From assembly GCA_047345645.1 (NCBI GenBank), contig JBLEFH010000003.1: a stretch of 64,000 nt of DNA. The stretch is one strand, 5' to 3'. The position numbers were made by a program, and so were the translations under genes. Below, piece by piece: positions 8,130 through 16,345 of this stretch. The stretch comes from JBLEFH01 sp047345645. GTDB lineage: Bacteria; Pseudomonadota; Alphaproteobacteria; Rhodobacterales; Rhodobacteraceae. The first letter of the stretch is position 1; the number at the start of each line of letters is the position of its first letter. Under the pieces are notes generated by a model that was given only the letters and a program-made list of their open reading frames with translations, was not told where the DNA came from and did not search any database.

Positions 8130-11100
8130 TTAGACAATGATGAAATCGTCGTGGTCGATCCGCAGGTTCGCGCGGGTCTGCGCAAACTGGATCGCCTCGA
8201 TCTCGCCCGAGCCGTCCGCGTCGTAGAACAGCCCGCCATCATTGGTGTCATAGACGATGCGGCCATCCTCGCTCGTGGCGACGCCAAGGTCATTCGCCTC
8301 GAAAGCATCCATGCTGAGGGTGCCAAGCTCGCCCGCTTCGGTGAAGATCAAATCGTCGAGCAGGATCACATCGTTCTGGTTGGTCCAGAAGCCCTTGATC
8401 TCATCGACATTGTTCTCCCCGAGGGCGGTCGAGAAGCGGAAGGAGTCCGCCCCGCTGCCACCGAACAGCACGTCGTTGCCGAGCCCGCCATCAAGCAGGT
8501 CATCGCCCGCCTCACCGCGCAGCTCGTCATCCCCGGCAACACCCGGCTGAACCGGCTCTGGCGGGAAGTCCACCGACACATTCAGCTCATAGGCCGAGCC
8601 CGCCGGGACGACCTCTTCCCAACCGCTGCCACCCGCATCCGGCGACCAGCGGCCTTCCAGAATGTAGTAGGTGCCGGTTTCCTCAACGACATAGGTGAGG
8701 CTGGAGTCGCGACGGGAGTTGGATCCGGGATCGCTGCCGCCATCGTCGTTCTGCGCGACTATATTCCCGTCGCTGTCGAGCAAGCGCACCCAGCTGTCAT
8801 GCACATTCGGGTCGGCGATCCCGTCGATATCGACCGTGATATTCGTACCCGCAGCCAGATCGACGCTGTAATAGCCGCCCTGCCCGTTGCCGACGGCGTT
8901 CACTGTCGTGTGGAGCACGGTCGTCGAGTCGAAGATGTCCGGATCCTCCTCCAGCGAGAAGTTGTTCGAAATGTCGAACGCGGTCTCGATGGAGTTGTTG
9001 GTCGCGGTTTCATCAAGGGTCGCGTAGCCGCTGCCCAGACCCGGACGCGGGATCGGCTCGCCCTGATAGGCATAGTCCCCGAGGATGGTGTCGTTGCCGC
9101 CGCGGCCGCGCAGGATGTCATCTCCGCCCTGACCGGTCAGCACATTGTCGCGGCCATCACCTATGATCTGGTCATCATAGCCGGTGCCGGACAGGTTCTC
9201 GATGGAGATATAAGTGTCGCGCACCGAGGTCGGCGCGTTGAACCAGAGGAACAGCCCCTCGTCATAGTCGCTGTAATCCGCAGTATCGCTGCCCTCGCCG
9301 CCGATGAGCGTGTCGCGCCCGCCGCCGCCTGTCAGCGTGTCATCGCCATCGCCGCCTTCGAGCGTGTTGGCCTGATCATCGCCGATCAGTTTGTCATCAA
9401 AGGACGAACCGACCACATTCTCGAAACCGACGAGAATATCGTGGCGGATCACGCTGCCGCGCCCGACGATTTGCACCGGGCCATCTGCATCGCCGCCTTC
9501 CGCCGTGCCGTTGACGAGGTCAACCATCACGCCGTCCGAGCTGCCGACATAGCTGACGGTGTCATTGCCGTCGCCGCCGTCGAGATAATCCTGACCCGAG
9601 CCGCCAATGATGAGATCGTCGCCGCCCTCACCATAAAGCAAATCACCATCGTTCCCGCCGTCGAGAATGTCATCCCCGTCACGGCCGTTGAAGACGTCAC
9701 CGCCGCCGCGCCCCCAGAAATGGTTGTTCGCCGCGGTGCCAATGAAGCGGTCAATCCGGTCGTCAGAGCCGATCAGGTTCTCGATGCTGTAGAAGGTGTC
9801 GCCCGAGGCCGTGCCGCCGCTCGCCACATTGGTTTCGAGATTGACGAGAAGCTGAAACGGGCTTTCACGGCTGTAATCCACCGTGTCCTGACCGTCACCG
9901 CCGCGGAAAATGTCGATCCCGGCCTGACCGCTCAGCGTATCGTCGCCATCGCCGCCGTCGAGAATGTCATTGCCCTGACCGCCCAGAATGGTGTCGTTAC
10001 CGCCACCGCCATAGAGCGTGTCATTGCCGTCATCGCTTTCCGTCTGATCTTCGAGATCCGCCACATCAATCGTGTTGTTGATATCGCGGCTGGCCAGCGA
10101 GTCGCGCCCGCCAATGATGAGATCATCACCATCCTGCCCGAAAATCGTGTCATCACCGGAGCCGCCGTCGAGGGTCTCGCCCTCATCGGTGCCGACAATG
10201 ATGCTGCTCATCGTGTTGTCGCCGACGCTCGGGGTATCTACATCGACATTACCGCCCGGCGGGATCGTGGAGTCGACATAGATGATGTTCTCGACATTGG
10301 CGATCGCGCCCACGTCGATATCGCGAGACAGGACGAACACCGTGTCATTGCCGCCATCCTCTTCCTCACGGACAATGTCGTCAGCGGAGTCGATGAAATA
10401 AGTATCATCGCCGCCATAGCCTGCCATCCGGTCCGCGCCGCCACGGCCATCCAGCACGTTGTCGCCGTCATTCCCGATCAGAACGTCGTCATAGTCGCTG
10501 CCGATCCCGGTCTCGATATAATATTCCGTCTCATCGTCATTATGACCCGCGAAAATCGAGACATTGTTGCGGTGCCCGTTCACGCTTGAGAACTGGCCAG
10601 CGCGCAGATCAAGGATCGTGCCATGGGTCGAACCGGAGAAATCAATCGTGTCCTGGCCGCCCGTGTCATGGATGACAAAACCGATATCTTTCTGCATCCC
10701 GGTCGAGGTCAGTTCATAGCCATACACCGTCGCGTTGAAACCATAGACATCATCGTCGGTATTGAGATCAATCGTCTGATAGGTGCGCGTGCCCTCATCA
10801 TCGACCGTCGAGAAGAAGCGGCGGATCACGGCCTCAATGTCCGCCATAAGCGGTGTCGAGGCGGACCAGCGGCTGTCCTCGCCCACATCAATCCCGTCGA
10901 AATAGGACATGACGCTGTATTGCTGGCGGTCATAGATCCAGGTCGCATTGTTCAGATAATTGATCTGCACCCCGCCCGGACCGCTATAGTTATAAAGGCC
11001 GGGATGGTTCAGACCGAATTCATGGCCAAATTCGTGAATGTAGCTGTCAAAGACATATCCACCAATATCCGTCAGGCTTGGCTCGGTGTCGTGGAATCGC

Positions 11101-11471
11101 TGCCCTACGCTCACATAACGGTTGCTCGAAAATGCACCGCCATCGTCTTCCTCGCCAAGCTCGGGACTGACGACCTGCATCCAGTGCAGATCCGGATCAT
11201 ATTCCGCATCATCGACGATCTCGAACTCAAACGGCGTCGTCAGGGACCAGACTTCCAGCGCACCAATTGCCGCTGCCTTATAGTCGGGGTGATTGTTCAG
11301 CTCGGTGACATTGATCACCACCGGCTCGGCGGCGATTTCCGGCGTGATCGTGCGGAAAAGTGCGCCCACATAATCGAGGAAGGCTTCATAATCTTCGCTC
11401 TTGTCAAACGGGTTGTCCGGGGTCTGGTCGTTGACCCACCATTCGGTATTGGCATCGCTAGAGGTTGGCAT
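8130..11471 (-). CDS. Secreted serralysin-like M10 metalloprotease with RTX repeats and an embedded PPC domain
   Basis: 1113 aa from the ATG at 11471, chosen because AGGGAG lies 7 nt upstream; a TTG-type start at 11540 would add 23 residues without a good leader. Zinc site HEFGHEFGLNH (His146, Glu147, His150, His156) and Met-turn SVMSYFDG (Met188, Tyr190) are typical metzincin/M10 features. The rest is mainly GGxGxD calcium-binding nonapeptides, e.g. GGSGDDTIFGQDGDDLIIGG, broken near residues 855-1000 by a bacterial pre-peptidase C-terminal (PPC) domain (SIETAFDIS, YYSVDLAAG, YYILEG). The last residues, DDFIIV, resemble RTX secretion signals for type I export. No T1SS genes are in the window. 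The RTX stretch carries long antisense open frames that are not genes. Confidence 0.9.
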   Translation of the reverse strand: MPTSSDANTEWWVNDQTPDNPFDKSEDYEAFLDYVGALFRTITPEIAAEPVVINVTELNNHPDYKAAAIGALEVWSLTTPFEFEIVDDAEYDPDLHWMQVVSPELGEEDDGGAFSSNRYVSVGQRFHDTEPSLTDIGGYVFDSYIHEFGHEFGLNHPGLYNYSGPGGVQINYLNNATWIYDRQQYSVMSYFDGIDVGEDSRWSASTPLMADIEAVIRRFFSTVDDEGTRTYQTIDLNTDDDVYGFNATVYGYELTSTGMQKDIGFVIHDTGGQDTIDFSGSTHGTILDLRAGQFSSVNGHRNNVSIFAGHNDDETEYYIETGIGSDYDDVLIGNDGDNVLDGRGGADRMAGYGGDDTYFIDSADDIVREEEDGGNDTVFVLSRDIDVGAIANVENIIYVDSTIPPGGNVDVDTPSVGDNTMSSIIVGTDEGETLDGGSGDDTIFGQDGDDLIIGGRDSLASRDINNTIDVADLEDQTESDDGNDTLYGGGGNDTILGGQGNDILDGGDGDDTLSGQAGIDIFRGGDGQDTVDYSRESPFQLLVNLETNVASGGTASGDTFYSIENLIGSDDRIDRFIGTAANNHFWGRGGGDVFNGRDGDDILDGGNDGDLLYGEGGDDLIIGGSGQDYLDGGDGNDTVSYVGSSDGVMVDLVNGTAEGGDADGPVQIVGRGSVIRHDILVGFENVVGSSFDDKLIGDDQANTLEGGDGDDTLTGGGGRDTLIGGEGSDTADYSDYDEGLFLWFNAPTSVRDTYISIENLSGTGYDDQIIGDGRDNVLTGQGGDDILRGRGGNDTILGDYAYQGEPIPRPGLGSGYATLDETATNNSIETAFDISNNFSLEEDPDIFDSTTVLHTTVNAVGNGQGGYYSVDLAAGTNITVDIDGIADPNVHDSWVRLLDSDGNIVAQNDDGGSDPGSNSRRDSSLTYVVEETGTYYILEGRWSPDAGGSGWEEVVPAGSAYELNVSVDFPPEPVQPGVAGDDELRGEAGDDLLDGGLGNDVLFGGSGADSFRFSTALGENNVDEIKGFWTNQNDVILLDDLIFTEAGELGTLSMDAFEANDLGVATSEDGRIVYDTNDGGLFYDADGSGEIEAIQFAQTRANLRIDHDDFIIV

Positions 11472-11664
11472 TTCTAACTCCCTGTGTGTCGATTTCAAAT
11501 ATCTGAAATCGTTATTATTTTGGGTGCAAAAGACCAGCAAGCAACGCGGAGGCGTTGCCCGGAAATCTGGTCATTTACCATGTGTTGATGCGTTCAGTTT
11601 AGCCGCAACCGCCTTCGATCCCGCAACCCTTTTCGTCAGTTACGGGACCGGCTTTTTTGTAAAC

Positions 11665-12363
11665 TTATAGATAAACTTGAATCTTATTCGTGTTTGTCTC
11701 CGGCCAGCCCTCGCGCTGATAGGCGCTGTGCCAAAACATCCATTCATGCCAAGAGGATAGCGCGAAGGTTGATGTCATTGCCGCGCGGGTCTCTTCATCC
11801 GCATTGTCCGCCAGACGATCCGTCAGCGCGAGCATCCCTTGCACCGCAGCATCGAAATCGGCGCTCGCATACGTGTCGATCCACGACCGATAGGGATGGT
11901 CCCCCGCGGCCTCCGCATGGATCGCCGCGCCGACGCGCTGATAGATCCAGAAACAGGGGAGCAACGCTGTGACTGCAACCGAGAATGGATCGACCGCCGC
12001 CGCGCGGATCAGCGCGCTGACATAGTGATCGCAGGCGCGGGACGGCGGCGTTGCGGCGAAATCCGCCGGCGTGATCCCGTAAAGCGCCATATATTCCGCA
12101 TGAAGCTGCCGCTCGACCGCAATCGCGCCATTGGCCGATCCCGCCAGCCGCGCCACGGTCTCCGCATCCGGCGCGCGCGACGCCGCAAGCGTCAGCGCCC
12201 GCGCGAAGCCTTCGAGATAATGCGCGTCCTGAATGATGTAGTGCTGAAAGGTCTCGCGCGGGAGCGTTCCCTCGGCCAATTCGCGGTTAAACGGCATGGT
12301 GCGGATCGTATCCTGCAACTCGGCCGTCGCGGCCCAAAGCTCTTCGGTAAAGCGCATCGTCAT
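11665..12363 (-). CDS. tenA: TenA family aminopyrimidine aminohydrolase (thiaminase II type)
   Basis: 232 aa, the usual length for TenA. Hydrolyses 4-amino-5-aminomethyl-2-methylpyrimidine to HMP, feeding thiamine salvage. Recognisable features are YIIQDAHYLEGFARAL in the first helix pair, the active-site Cys in LLPCFWIYQRVG (about residue 140) and the C-terminal SSWHEWMFWHSAY with its catalytic-region Glu. Last gene of the thiM-thiE-thiD-tenA operon; its ATG overlaps the thiD stop (ATGA at 12360-12363), indicating translational coupling. Unlike many tenA genes it has no linked thiC in the window. Confidence 0.9.
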   Translation of the reverse strand: MTMRFTEELWAATAELQDTIRTMPFNRELAEGTLPRETFQHYIIQDAHYLEGFARALTLAASRAPDAETVARLAGSANGAIAVERQLHAEYMALYGITPADFAATPPSRACDHYVSALIRAAAVDPFSVAVTALLPCFWIYQRVGAAIHAEAAGDHPYRSWIDTYASADFDAAVQGMLALTDRLADNADEETRAAMTSTFALSSWHEWMFWHSAYQREGWPETNTNKIQVYL

Positions 12364-13160
12364 CTCTTTCTCTGAAGGTAAAAATGGTGAACGGGACCGT
12401 GGCCCGCGCCCACTTGCAGATCATCCGCCGCGGCAATCGCGCCGCTGATATAGGCTTTCGCCCGCCGGGTCGCTTCCGGGAGCGCATGGCCACGGCCAAG
12501 CTGCGTCGCCAGCGCCGAGGAAAGTGTGCAGCCCGTGCCATGGGTGTTGCGTGTCTCAGTTCGCGGGGCCATCAGCTGCGTCTCCACCTCGGGCGTGAGT
12601 AGCAGATCCGTCGCGTCCGCGTCCGGCAGATGTCCCCCCTTGATCAGCACCGCGCCGCAGCCGAGCGAGAGAAGCCGTGCCGCCTGCCCGCGCATCTCCG
12701 CCAGAGTCTGGCATTCGGCATCTTGCAGCAAATCCGCCGCCTCCGGCAGGTTCGGCGTGATGACCGCCGCACGCCGCAAAAGACGCTCGCGCAGCGCGGT
12801 CACGGCATCTTCCGCCAGAAGCCGGTCGCCCCCTTTCGCGACCATCACCGGGTCAAGAACAATCGGCGCATCCACCCCCTCCAGCGCCTCGGCGACCGCC
12901 TCAATCGTCCGCGCATCGCCGAGCATCCCGATCTTGATCGCATGGATCTCGATATCCGCCCGGATCGCCGCAATCTGCGCCGCAATCATCTCAGGCGAGA
13001 CCATCTCAACCGCCTGAACGCCGCGCGTATTTTGCGCCGTCAGCCCGGTGATAACCGCCATCGCATAGCCACCATTGGCAGAAATCGCTTTGATATCAGC
13101 CTGGATGCCCGCGCCGCCCGACGGGTCCGACCCCGCAATCGACAAGATATTCGGAATCAT
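12360..13160 (-). CDS. thiD: Hydroxymethylpyrimidine/phosphomethylpyrimidine kinase
   Basis: 266 aa starting at the ATG at 13160, which overlaps the thiE stop by ATGA; the frame is open further upstream but only as thiE antiframe sequence. Ribokinase-fold kinase that phosphorylates HMP and HMP-P. Diagnostic N-terminus LSIAGSDPSGGAGIQADIK, LDPVMVAKGG in the middle, and the anion-hole motif NTHGTGCTLSSALA near the C-terminus with catalytic Asp/Cys region intact. Third gene of the salvage operon. Confidence 0.94.
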   Translation of the reverse strand: MIPNILSIAGSDPSGGAGIQADIKAISANGGYAMAVITGLTAQNTRGVQAVEMVSPEMIAAQIAAIRADIEIHAIKIGMLGDARTIEAVAEALEGVDAPIVLDPVMVAKGGDRLLAEDAVTALRERLLRRAAVITPNLPEAADLLQDAECQTLAEMRGQAARLLSLGCGAVLIKGGHLPDADATDLLLTPEVETQLMAPRTETRNTHGTGCTLSSALATQLGRGHALPEATRRAKAYISGAIAAADDLQVGAGHGPVHHFYLQRKR

Positions 13161-13771
13161 GCGCCGCTCCATTTCTGGACGAATTCGCGCGCGGCTCCTT
13201 CGGGGTCGTCGGCGCGCGAAATGGCCGACACGATGGCAATGCCCGCGCAACCCGCACGCTGCACATCCGGCACATCGGCGGCTCTCAGCCCGCCAATCGC
13301 CATCGCGGGCAGCGGCGATTGGCGAACAATCGCGGCCAGCCCATCAAACCCAAGCGGCACGGCATGGTCAGGCTTCGACGCCGTCGCGCGGACCGGGCCA
13401 ACACCTAGGTAATTCACCGCGTCAACCGGCACCGCAGCAAGCTGCGACTCGGCCTCAATCGACAGCCCAAGCACCGCATCCGGCCCGATCTGCGCCCGGA
13501 TCGCCGCCGGATCGCCATCCGACTGCCCGATATGGAGCCCGAACGCCCCAACCTCGCAAACCAGTGCCGCGCGGTCATTTAAGATCAGCTTCGCGCCAAG
13601 CGGCTCTAATCGCGTCCGCACTTCGCGAGCGAGTTCCGCAAAAGCCTTGTCCTCCAATGTCTTGTGCCGAAGCTGCACCCATCCGGCACCGCCGCGCGCG
13701 GCTTTCTCGGCTTGATCTGGAACAGACAGCGGCGCGACCGCATCGGTGATGAAACAGAGCGGCGGGATCAT
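13157..13771 (-). CDS. thiE: Thiamine phosphate synthase
   Basis: 204 aa TIM-barrel enzyme that joins HMP-PP and thiazole phosphate to thiamine phosphate. The start at 13771 overlaps the thiM stop (ATGA), so longer open-frame versions are rejected. Motifs: VQLRHKT near residue 33 (pyrophosphate binding), LILNDRAALV, FGLHIGQSDGD, LGLSIEA, NYLGVGPVRATASKPD and AIGGL phosphate loop. All key positions look intact. Second gene of the operon. Confidence 0.94.
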   Translation of the reverse strand: MIPPLCFITDAVAPLSVPDQAEKAARGGAGWVQLRHKTLEDKAFAELAREVRTRLEPLGAKLILNDRAALVCEVGAFGLHIGQSDGDPAAIRAQIGPDAVLGLSIEAESQLAAVPVDAVNYLGVGPVRATASKPDHAVPLGFDGLAAIVRQSPLPAMAIGGLRAADVPDVQRAGCAGIAIVSAISRADDPEGAAREFVQKWSGA

Positions 13772-14559
13772 GCGAAGGACACCCGCGCCATGCTGTCGAG
13801 CCGCTCGCCCGTCATGCTGTAAAGCGCGTCGATGAACGCAACCTGAAAGCTCGCCGGCCCCTTCGCCGTTTCCGCCGCGACCTCGCCCGCGGCGCCGTAA
13901 TAAGCCAGCGCCGCGACCGTCGCCTCCAGCGGCGAAGCAGCAGCCGCGAAAGCCGCGACGATCCCCGTCAGCGAGCAGCCCAGAACCGTGATGCGCGGCA
14001 TCATCGGATCGCCATTTTCGATGCGATATGCTTGCTTCCCATCCGTCACGAAATCCACAGGCCCCGTCACCGCGACAACCGCTTTGCTCGCCAAAGCCAG
14101 CGCCCGCGCAGCTTCCTCTGCGGCCTCCACACTGTCCGTCGCATCCGCGCCGCGCCCCTGACTTTCCGCCGTTTGCGAGAGAGCCAAGATCTCCGATGCA
14201 TTGCCCCGGATGATCGTCGGGCGGAGCGCCAAAAGCCGCGCGCCGACCTCTTTGCGAAACGCGGTCGCGCCCACGGCCACCGGATCCAGAACCCACGGAA
14301 TCTCATTCTCCACCGCCGCCGCCGCCGCGATCTCCATGCACTCCGCCCATTCCTCATCGAGCGTGCCAATATTGACTGTCAGCGCCGACGCGAGCCCGGC
14401 AAATTCCGCCGCCTCCCGCCGTGCATGGGCCATCGCCGGAGACGCGCCCGCCGCCAGCATGATGTTCGCCATGACATTCATTGCGACATAATTGGTGAGG
14501 TTCTGGACCAGCGGCGCGGTCTCGCGCATGGCATTGAGATAATGTGAGGGTTTGTGCAT
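13768..14559 (-). CDS. thiM: Hydroxyethylthiazole kinase
   Basis: 263 aa. Phosphorylates the thiazole moiety for salvage. Start chosen at 14559 because GGAGG sits 6-7 nt upstream; a second in-frame ATG at 14565 directly abuts the ribosome-binding site. Motifs: LVQNLTNYVAMNVMAN at the N-terminus, WVLDPVAVGAT, IRGNASEILAL and the catalytic loop LGCSLTGIVAAF (usual GCGT/S xG anion hole). First gene of the operon, directly downstream of a TPP riboswitch, so expression should fall when thiamine pyrophosphate is plentiful. Confidence 0.93.
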   Translation of the reverse strand: MHKPSHYLNAMRETAPLVQNLTNYVAMNVMANIMLAAGASPAMAHARREAAEFAGLASALTVNIGTLDEEWAECMEIAAAAAVENEIPWVLDPVAVGATAFRKEVGARLLALRPTIIRGNASEILALSQTAESQGRGADATDSVEAAEEAARALALASKAVVAVTGPVDFVTDGKQAYRIENGDPMMPRITVLGCSLTGIVAAFAAAASPLEATVAALAYYGAAGEVAAETAKGPASFQVAFIDALYSMTGERLDSMARVSFA

Positions 14560-14619
14560 CAGCATCCTCCGCTATGGGGCGAGGTTGCTGAAAAGACGGG
14601 GCATGAGGCCGGGTCCAAG

Positions 14620-14699
14620 ACAACTTCCTACGCCGATATGAGTCGGTTCAGGTTCGAAGGGTACGTCTCAACCCGGCCCGTGCCGGATGCCCCTGTTGT
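14620..14699 (-). promoter_or_regulatory. TPP riboswitch (Thi-box) controlling thiM-thiE-thiD-tenA
   Basis: On the minus strand the element opens with ACAAC (14699-14695) and closes with GTTGT (14624-14620), forming P1. Between them are the conserved blocks GGGTTGAGACGTACCCTT, GAACCTGA and GGCGTAGGAAGTT, matching the pyrimidine-binding and pyrophosphate-binding arms of the TPP aptamer. About 60 nt separate it from the thiM start and no T-run terminator is visible, so translational control of the thiM ribosome-binding site is more likely than termination. Confidence 0.96.
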
Positions 14700-14706
14700 G
14701 CGGGCC

Positions 14707-14734
14707 AATGTAGCGGCAGGGCGGCGCAAGTCAA
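14707..14734 (-). promoter_or_regulatory. Sigma70-type promoter of the thiamine salvage operon
   Basis: On the minus strand TTGACT (14734-14729), 16-nt spacer, TACATT (14712-14707). Initiation about 7 nt downstream would put the transcript start at the first base of the riboswitch P1 stem. Confidence 0.7.
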
Positions 14735-14821
14735 TCGCTGTGCGCGGCCAAAAAGCCTGCGCGATCAAAAGGGTTAACGGCGGCGCGACACGCGATCCGG
14801 TCTCAATTTCAGCGATGAGGG

Positions 14822-14834
14822 GAAGTGGCGCACC
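14822..14834 (+). other. Putative attL of the tRNA-Arg island
   Basis: GAAGTGGCGCACC here matches GAAATGGCGCACC at 27896-27908 in 12 of 13 positions; TGGCGCACC (14826-14834) is identical and includes the complement of the tRNA CCA end. The match is also in the same reading frame as the recombinase at the other end, and the left chromosome resumes here. Confidence 0.65.
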
Positions 14835-14932
14835 TTGAAGGAGAAAGTTCGAACTCCTTCTTCTCCGATCTGGAAGACTGGGAAGCCCAGCTCAAGCCGC
14901 ATGAAGCCTTGCTGCCGGAGATGGAACCATGA
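14825..14932 (+). pseudogene. Detached 3' end of the serine recombinase gene
   Basis: From the att core an open frame reads AHLEGESSNSFF, SDLEDWEAQLKPHEALLPEME and stops at 14930-14932, the TGA overlapping the mobC ATG. Upstream in this frame there is a TGA at 14816, so no start exists apart from an unsupported GTG at 14825. The frame matches that of the recombinase across the att core at 27896-27908, so I read it as the natural C-terminal ~34 codons of that recombinase, separated by integration. Confidence 0.65.
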
Positions 14933-15372
14933 GCCATCTCACGCAAGAATTCTCTGAATCTAAGCCTGAAGCTTCTGCCGCACCCTCGAAGCGAAGGGTG
15001 CGGTCTAAGACGCCGCCGCCATTCTCTCTGCGTCTGAATGAGGACGAACGTGCAAAACTGGAGACGGCAGCGGCGGGTATGCCGCTCGGCCCCTTCATTA
15101 AGGCCAAGCTGTTTGATTGCGATCTCTCCCCGCGCCGAACACGCGGTCAGGCTCCCGTCAAAGACCATGCAGCACTGGCACGGGCACTCGGTCTGCTCGG
15201 CAATTTGCGTCTGGCGAATAACCTCAACCAGCTCGCCAAGGCTGCAAACAAGGGAGCGCTGCCTCTGTCGCCTGAAGTCGAAGACGAACTGATGGCAACC
15301 TGCGCTGCGGTGCTGGCCATCCGTATGGAGCTGATGAAGGCGCTTGGCTATGAGAATGAGGACCACTCATGA
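14929..15372 (+). CDS. mobC: MobC-type relaxosome accessory protein
   Basis: 147 aa. A basic, disordered N-terminus (EASAAPSKRRVRSKTPPPFS) is followed by a ribbon-helix-helix-like segment (FSLRLNEDERAKLETAAAGM, then FIKAKLF) and the MobC signature LARALGLLGNLRLANNLNQLAKAANKG near residues 83-110. Binds oriT DNA and assists relaxase nicking in mobilizable plasmids and islands. Its ATG overlaps the detached recombinase end (ATGA) and its stop overlaps the relaxase start (ATGA). No promoter is visible in the integrated arrangement. Confidence 0.88.
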   Translation: MSHLTQEFSESKPEASAAPSKRRVRSKTPPPFSLRLNEDERAKLETAAAGMPLGPFIKAKLFDCDLSPRRTRGQAPVKDHAALARALGLLGNLRLANNLNQLAKAANKGALPLSPEVEDELMATCAAVLAIRMELMKALGYENEDHS

Positions 15373-15593
15373 TCATGGTAGGCAATCAACGCGGGAACGG
15401 TCTCAAGCTCGCTGCCCACCTGATGAACGCCCGCGACAATGAGCATGTCGAGGTGCATGAACTACGAGGCTTTACGGCGAACACTTTGCATGGCGCGTTT
15501 CAGGAAGCCGATGCGATCTCCAAGGGGACAAAGTGCCAACAGTACCTGTTGCAAACTCTCACCCCATTGATCACCCCTTTCTCACACGCTTAA
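15369..15593 (+). pseudogene. Relaxase N-terminal fragment truncated by IS21 insertion
   Basis: The frame opens at the ATG overlapping the mobC stop and reads MIMVGNQRGNGLKLAAHL, HVEVHELRGF, AISKGTKCQQYL, the start of a MobA/VirD2-type relaxase. Family similarity ends about residue 60 (near 15546), where the usual FSLSLNPP would follow; the remaining LQTLTPLITPFSHA is IS sequence. The catalytic His triad and helicase or C-terminal regions are missing, and I do not find the rest beyond the IS, so an adjacent deletion also occurred. Confidence 0.85.
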
Positions 15594-15594
15594 C

Positions 15595-15619
15595 CGCGCA
15601 ACCTTACTAAGATTGCGCG
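15595..15619 (-). other. Hairpin downstream of istB
   Basis: CGCGCAA (15595-15601) and TTGCGCG (15613-15619) form a perfect 7-bp stem with an 11-nt loop. No T run follows, so it may be a weak terminator or part of the IS end. Confidence 0.45.
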
Positions 15620-15628
15620 TTTGATAGA

Positions 15629-16345
15629 TCATCGCAGGGACTTGCCTTCGAGCTGCATAATATGCGCGCGACTTCGGATGCGATCCATAAACGCATCCGC
15701 AATCAACGGATCGCCGATGTATCCGTACCATTCTTCTGGAGCACGCTGAGAAATCACGATCGTGGAAGATCGCGAGGACCGATCTTCTATGACCTCAAAG
15801 ATATCTGTGAGCTCCTGCTTTTTCAGCGGACTGAGCGCAAAGTCATCGATAATGAGAAGCTCCAGCTTCGAGGTTTTCGTCCTCAGCTTCGCAATCGTTC
15901 CGTCCAAACGCGAGAACCCGATCTCTTCGGCGAGGCGGCCAGTGCGGACGTAGCGCACGCCCATTTCACTCTGAACCGCGGCCATTCCCAGTGCGCAGGC
16001 AAGCCAAGTTTTGCCGGTTCCAGATGCGCCAGTCAGAATGAGATTTTGGTGCCGCCTAATCCAATCACATTTTAGAAGCGATAGGATCTCCGATTTGTCG
16101 ATATTCCGGTTCTTTCGAAAATCTATCTCTTCTGGCGCCGCGTGATATTTAAATTGAGCCGACTTCAGCAGGCGGTCGATTTTGTTACGATATCGTCGGT
16201 CCGCTTCTGATTGGACCATGCGAAGCAGGCGATCTTCGATGGGTACATCTGAGTATTGTGGGTTCTTTAATTGATGGTCCAACTCCTCCATGAAGCCCGT
16301 CAATCTGAGGTTGCGAAGCATATCAAATAACTGCGCATTAGACAT
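15629..16345 (-). CDS. istB: IS21 transposition helper ATPase IstB
   Basis: 238 aa from the ATG at 16345, preceded by AAGGAG and overlapping the end of istA by 8 nt; the longer open frame up to 16471 lies inside istA. AAA+/DnaC-like ATPase that assembles on DNA and directs IstA to its target. Walker A GASGTGKT (residues 106-113), Walker B LLIIDDF (Asp166-Asp167), sensor region VISQRAPEEWYGYIGD. Appears intact. Confidence 0.92.
   Translation of the reverse strand: MSNAQLFDMLRNLRLTGFMEELDHQLKNPQYSDVPIEDRLLRMVQSEADRRYRNKIDRLLKSAQFKYHAAPEEIDFRKNRNIDKSEILSLLKCDWIRRHQNLILTGASGTGKTWLACALGMAAVQSEMGVRYVRTGRLAEEIGFSRLDGTIAKLRTKTSKLELLIIDDFALSPLKKQELTDIFEVIEDRSSRSSTIVISQRAPEEWYGYIGDPLIADAFMDRIRSRAHIMQLEGKSLR

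Noticed and set aside
8097..10589. 830-codon plus-strand open frame
   Set aside because: Antisense of the RTX repeats; composition (Val/Ala/Ile/Asp runs) reflects complementary Gly-Asp codons.
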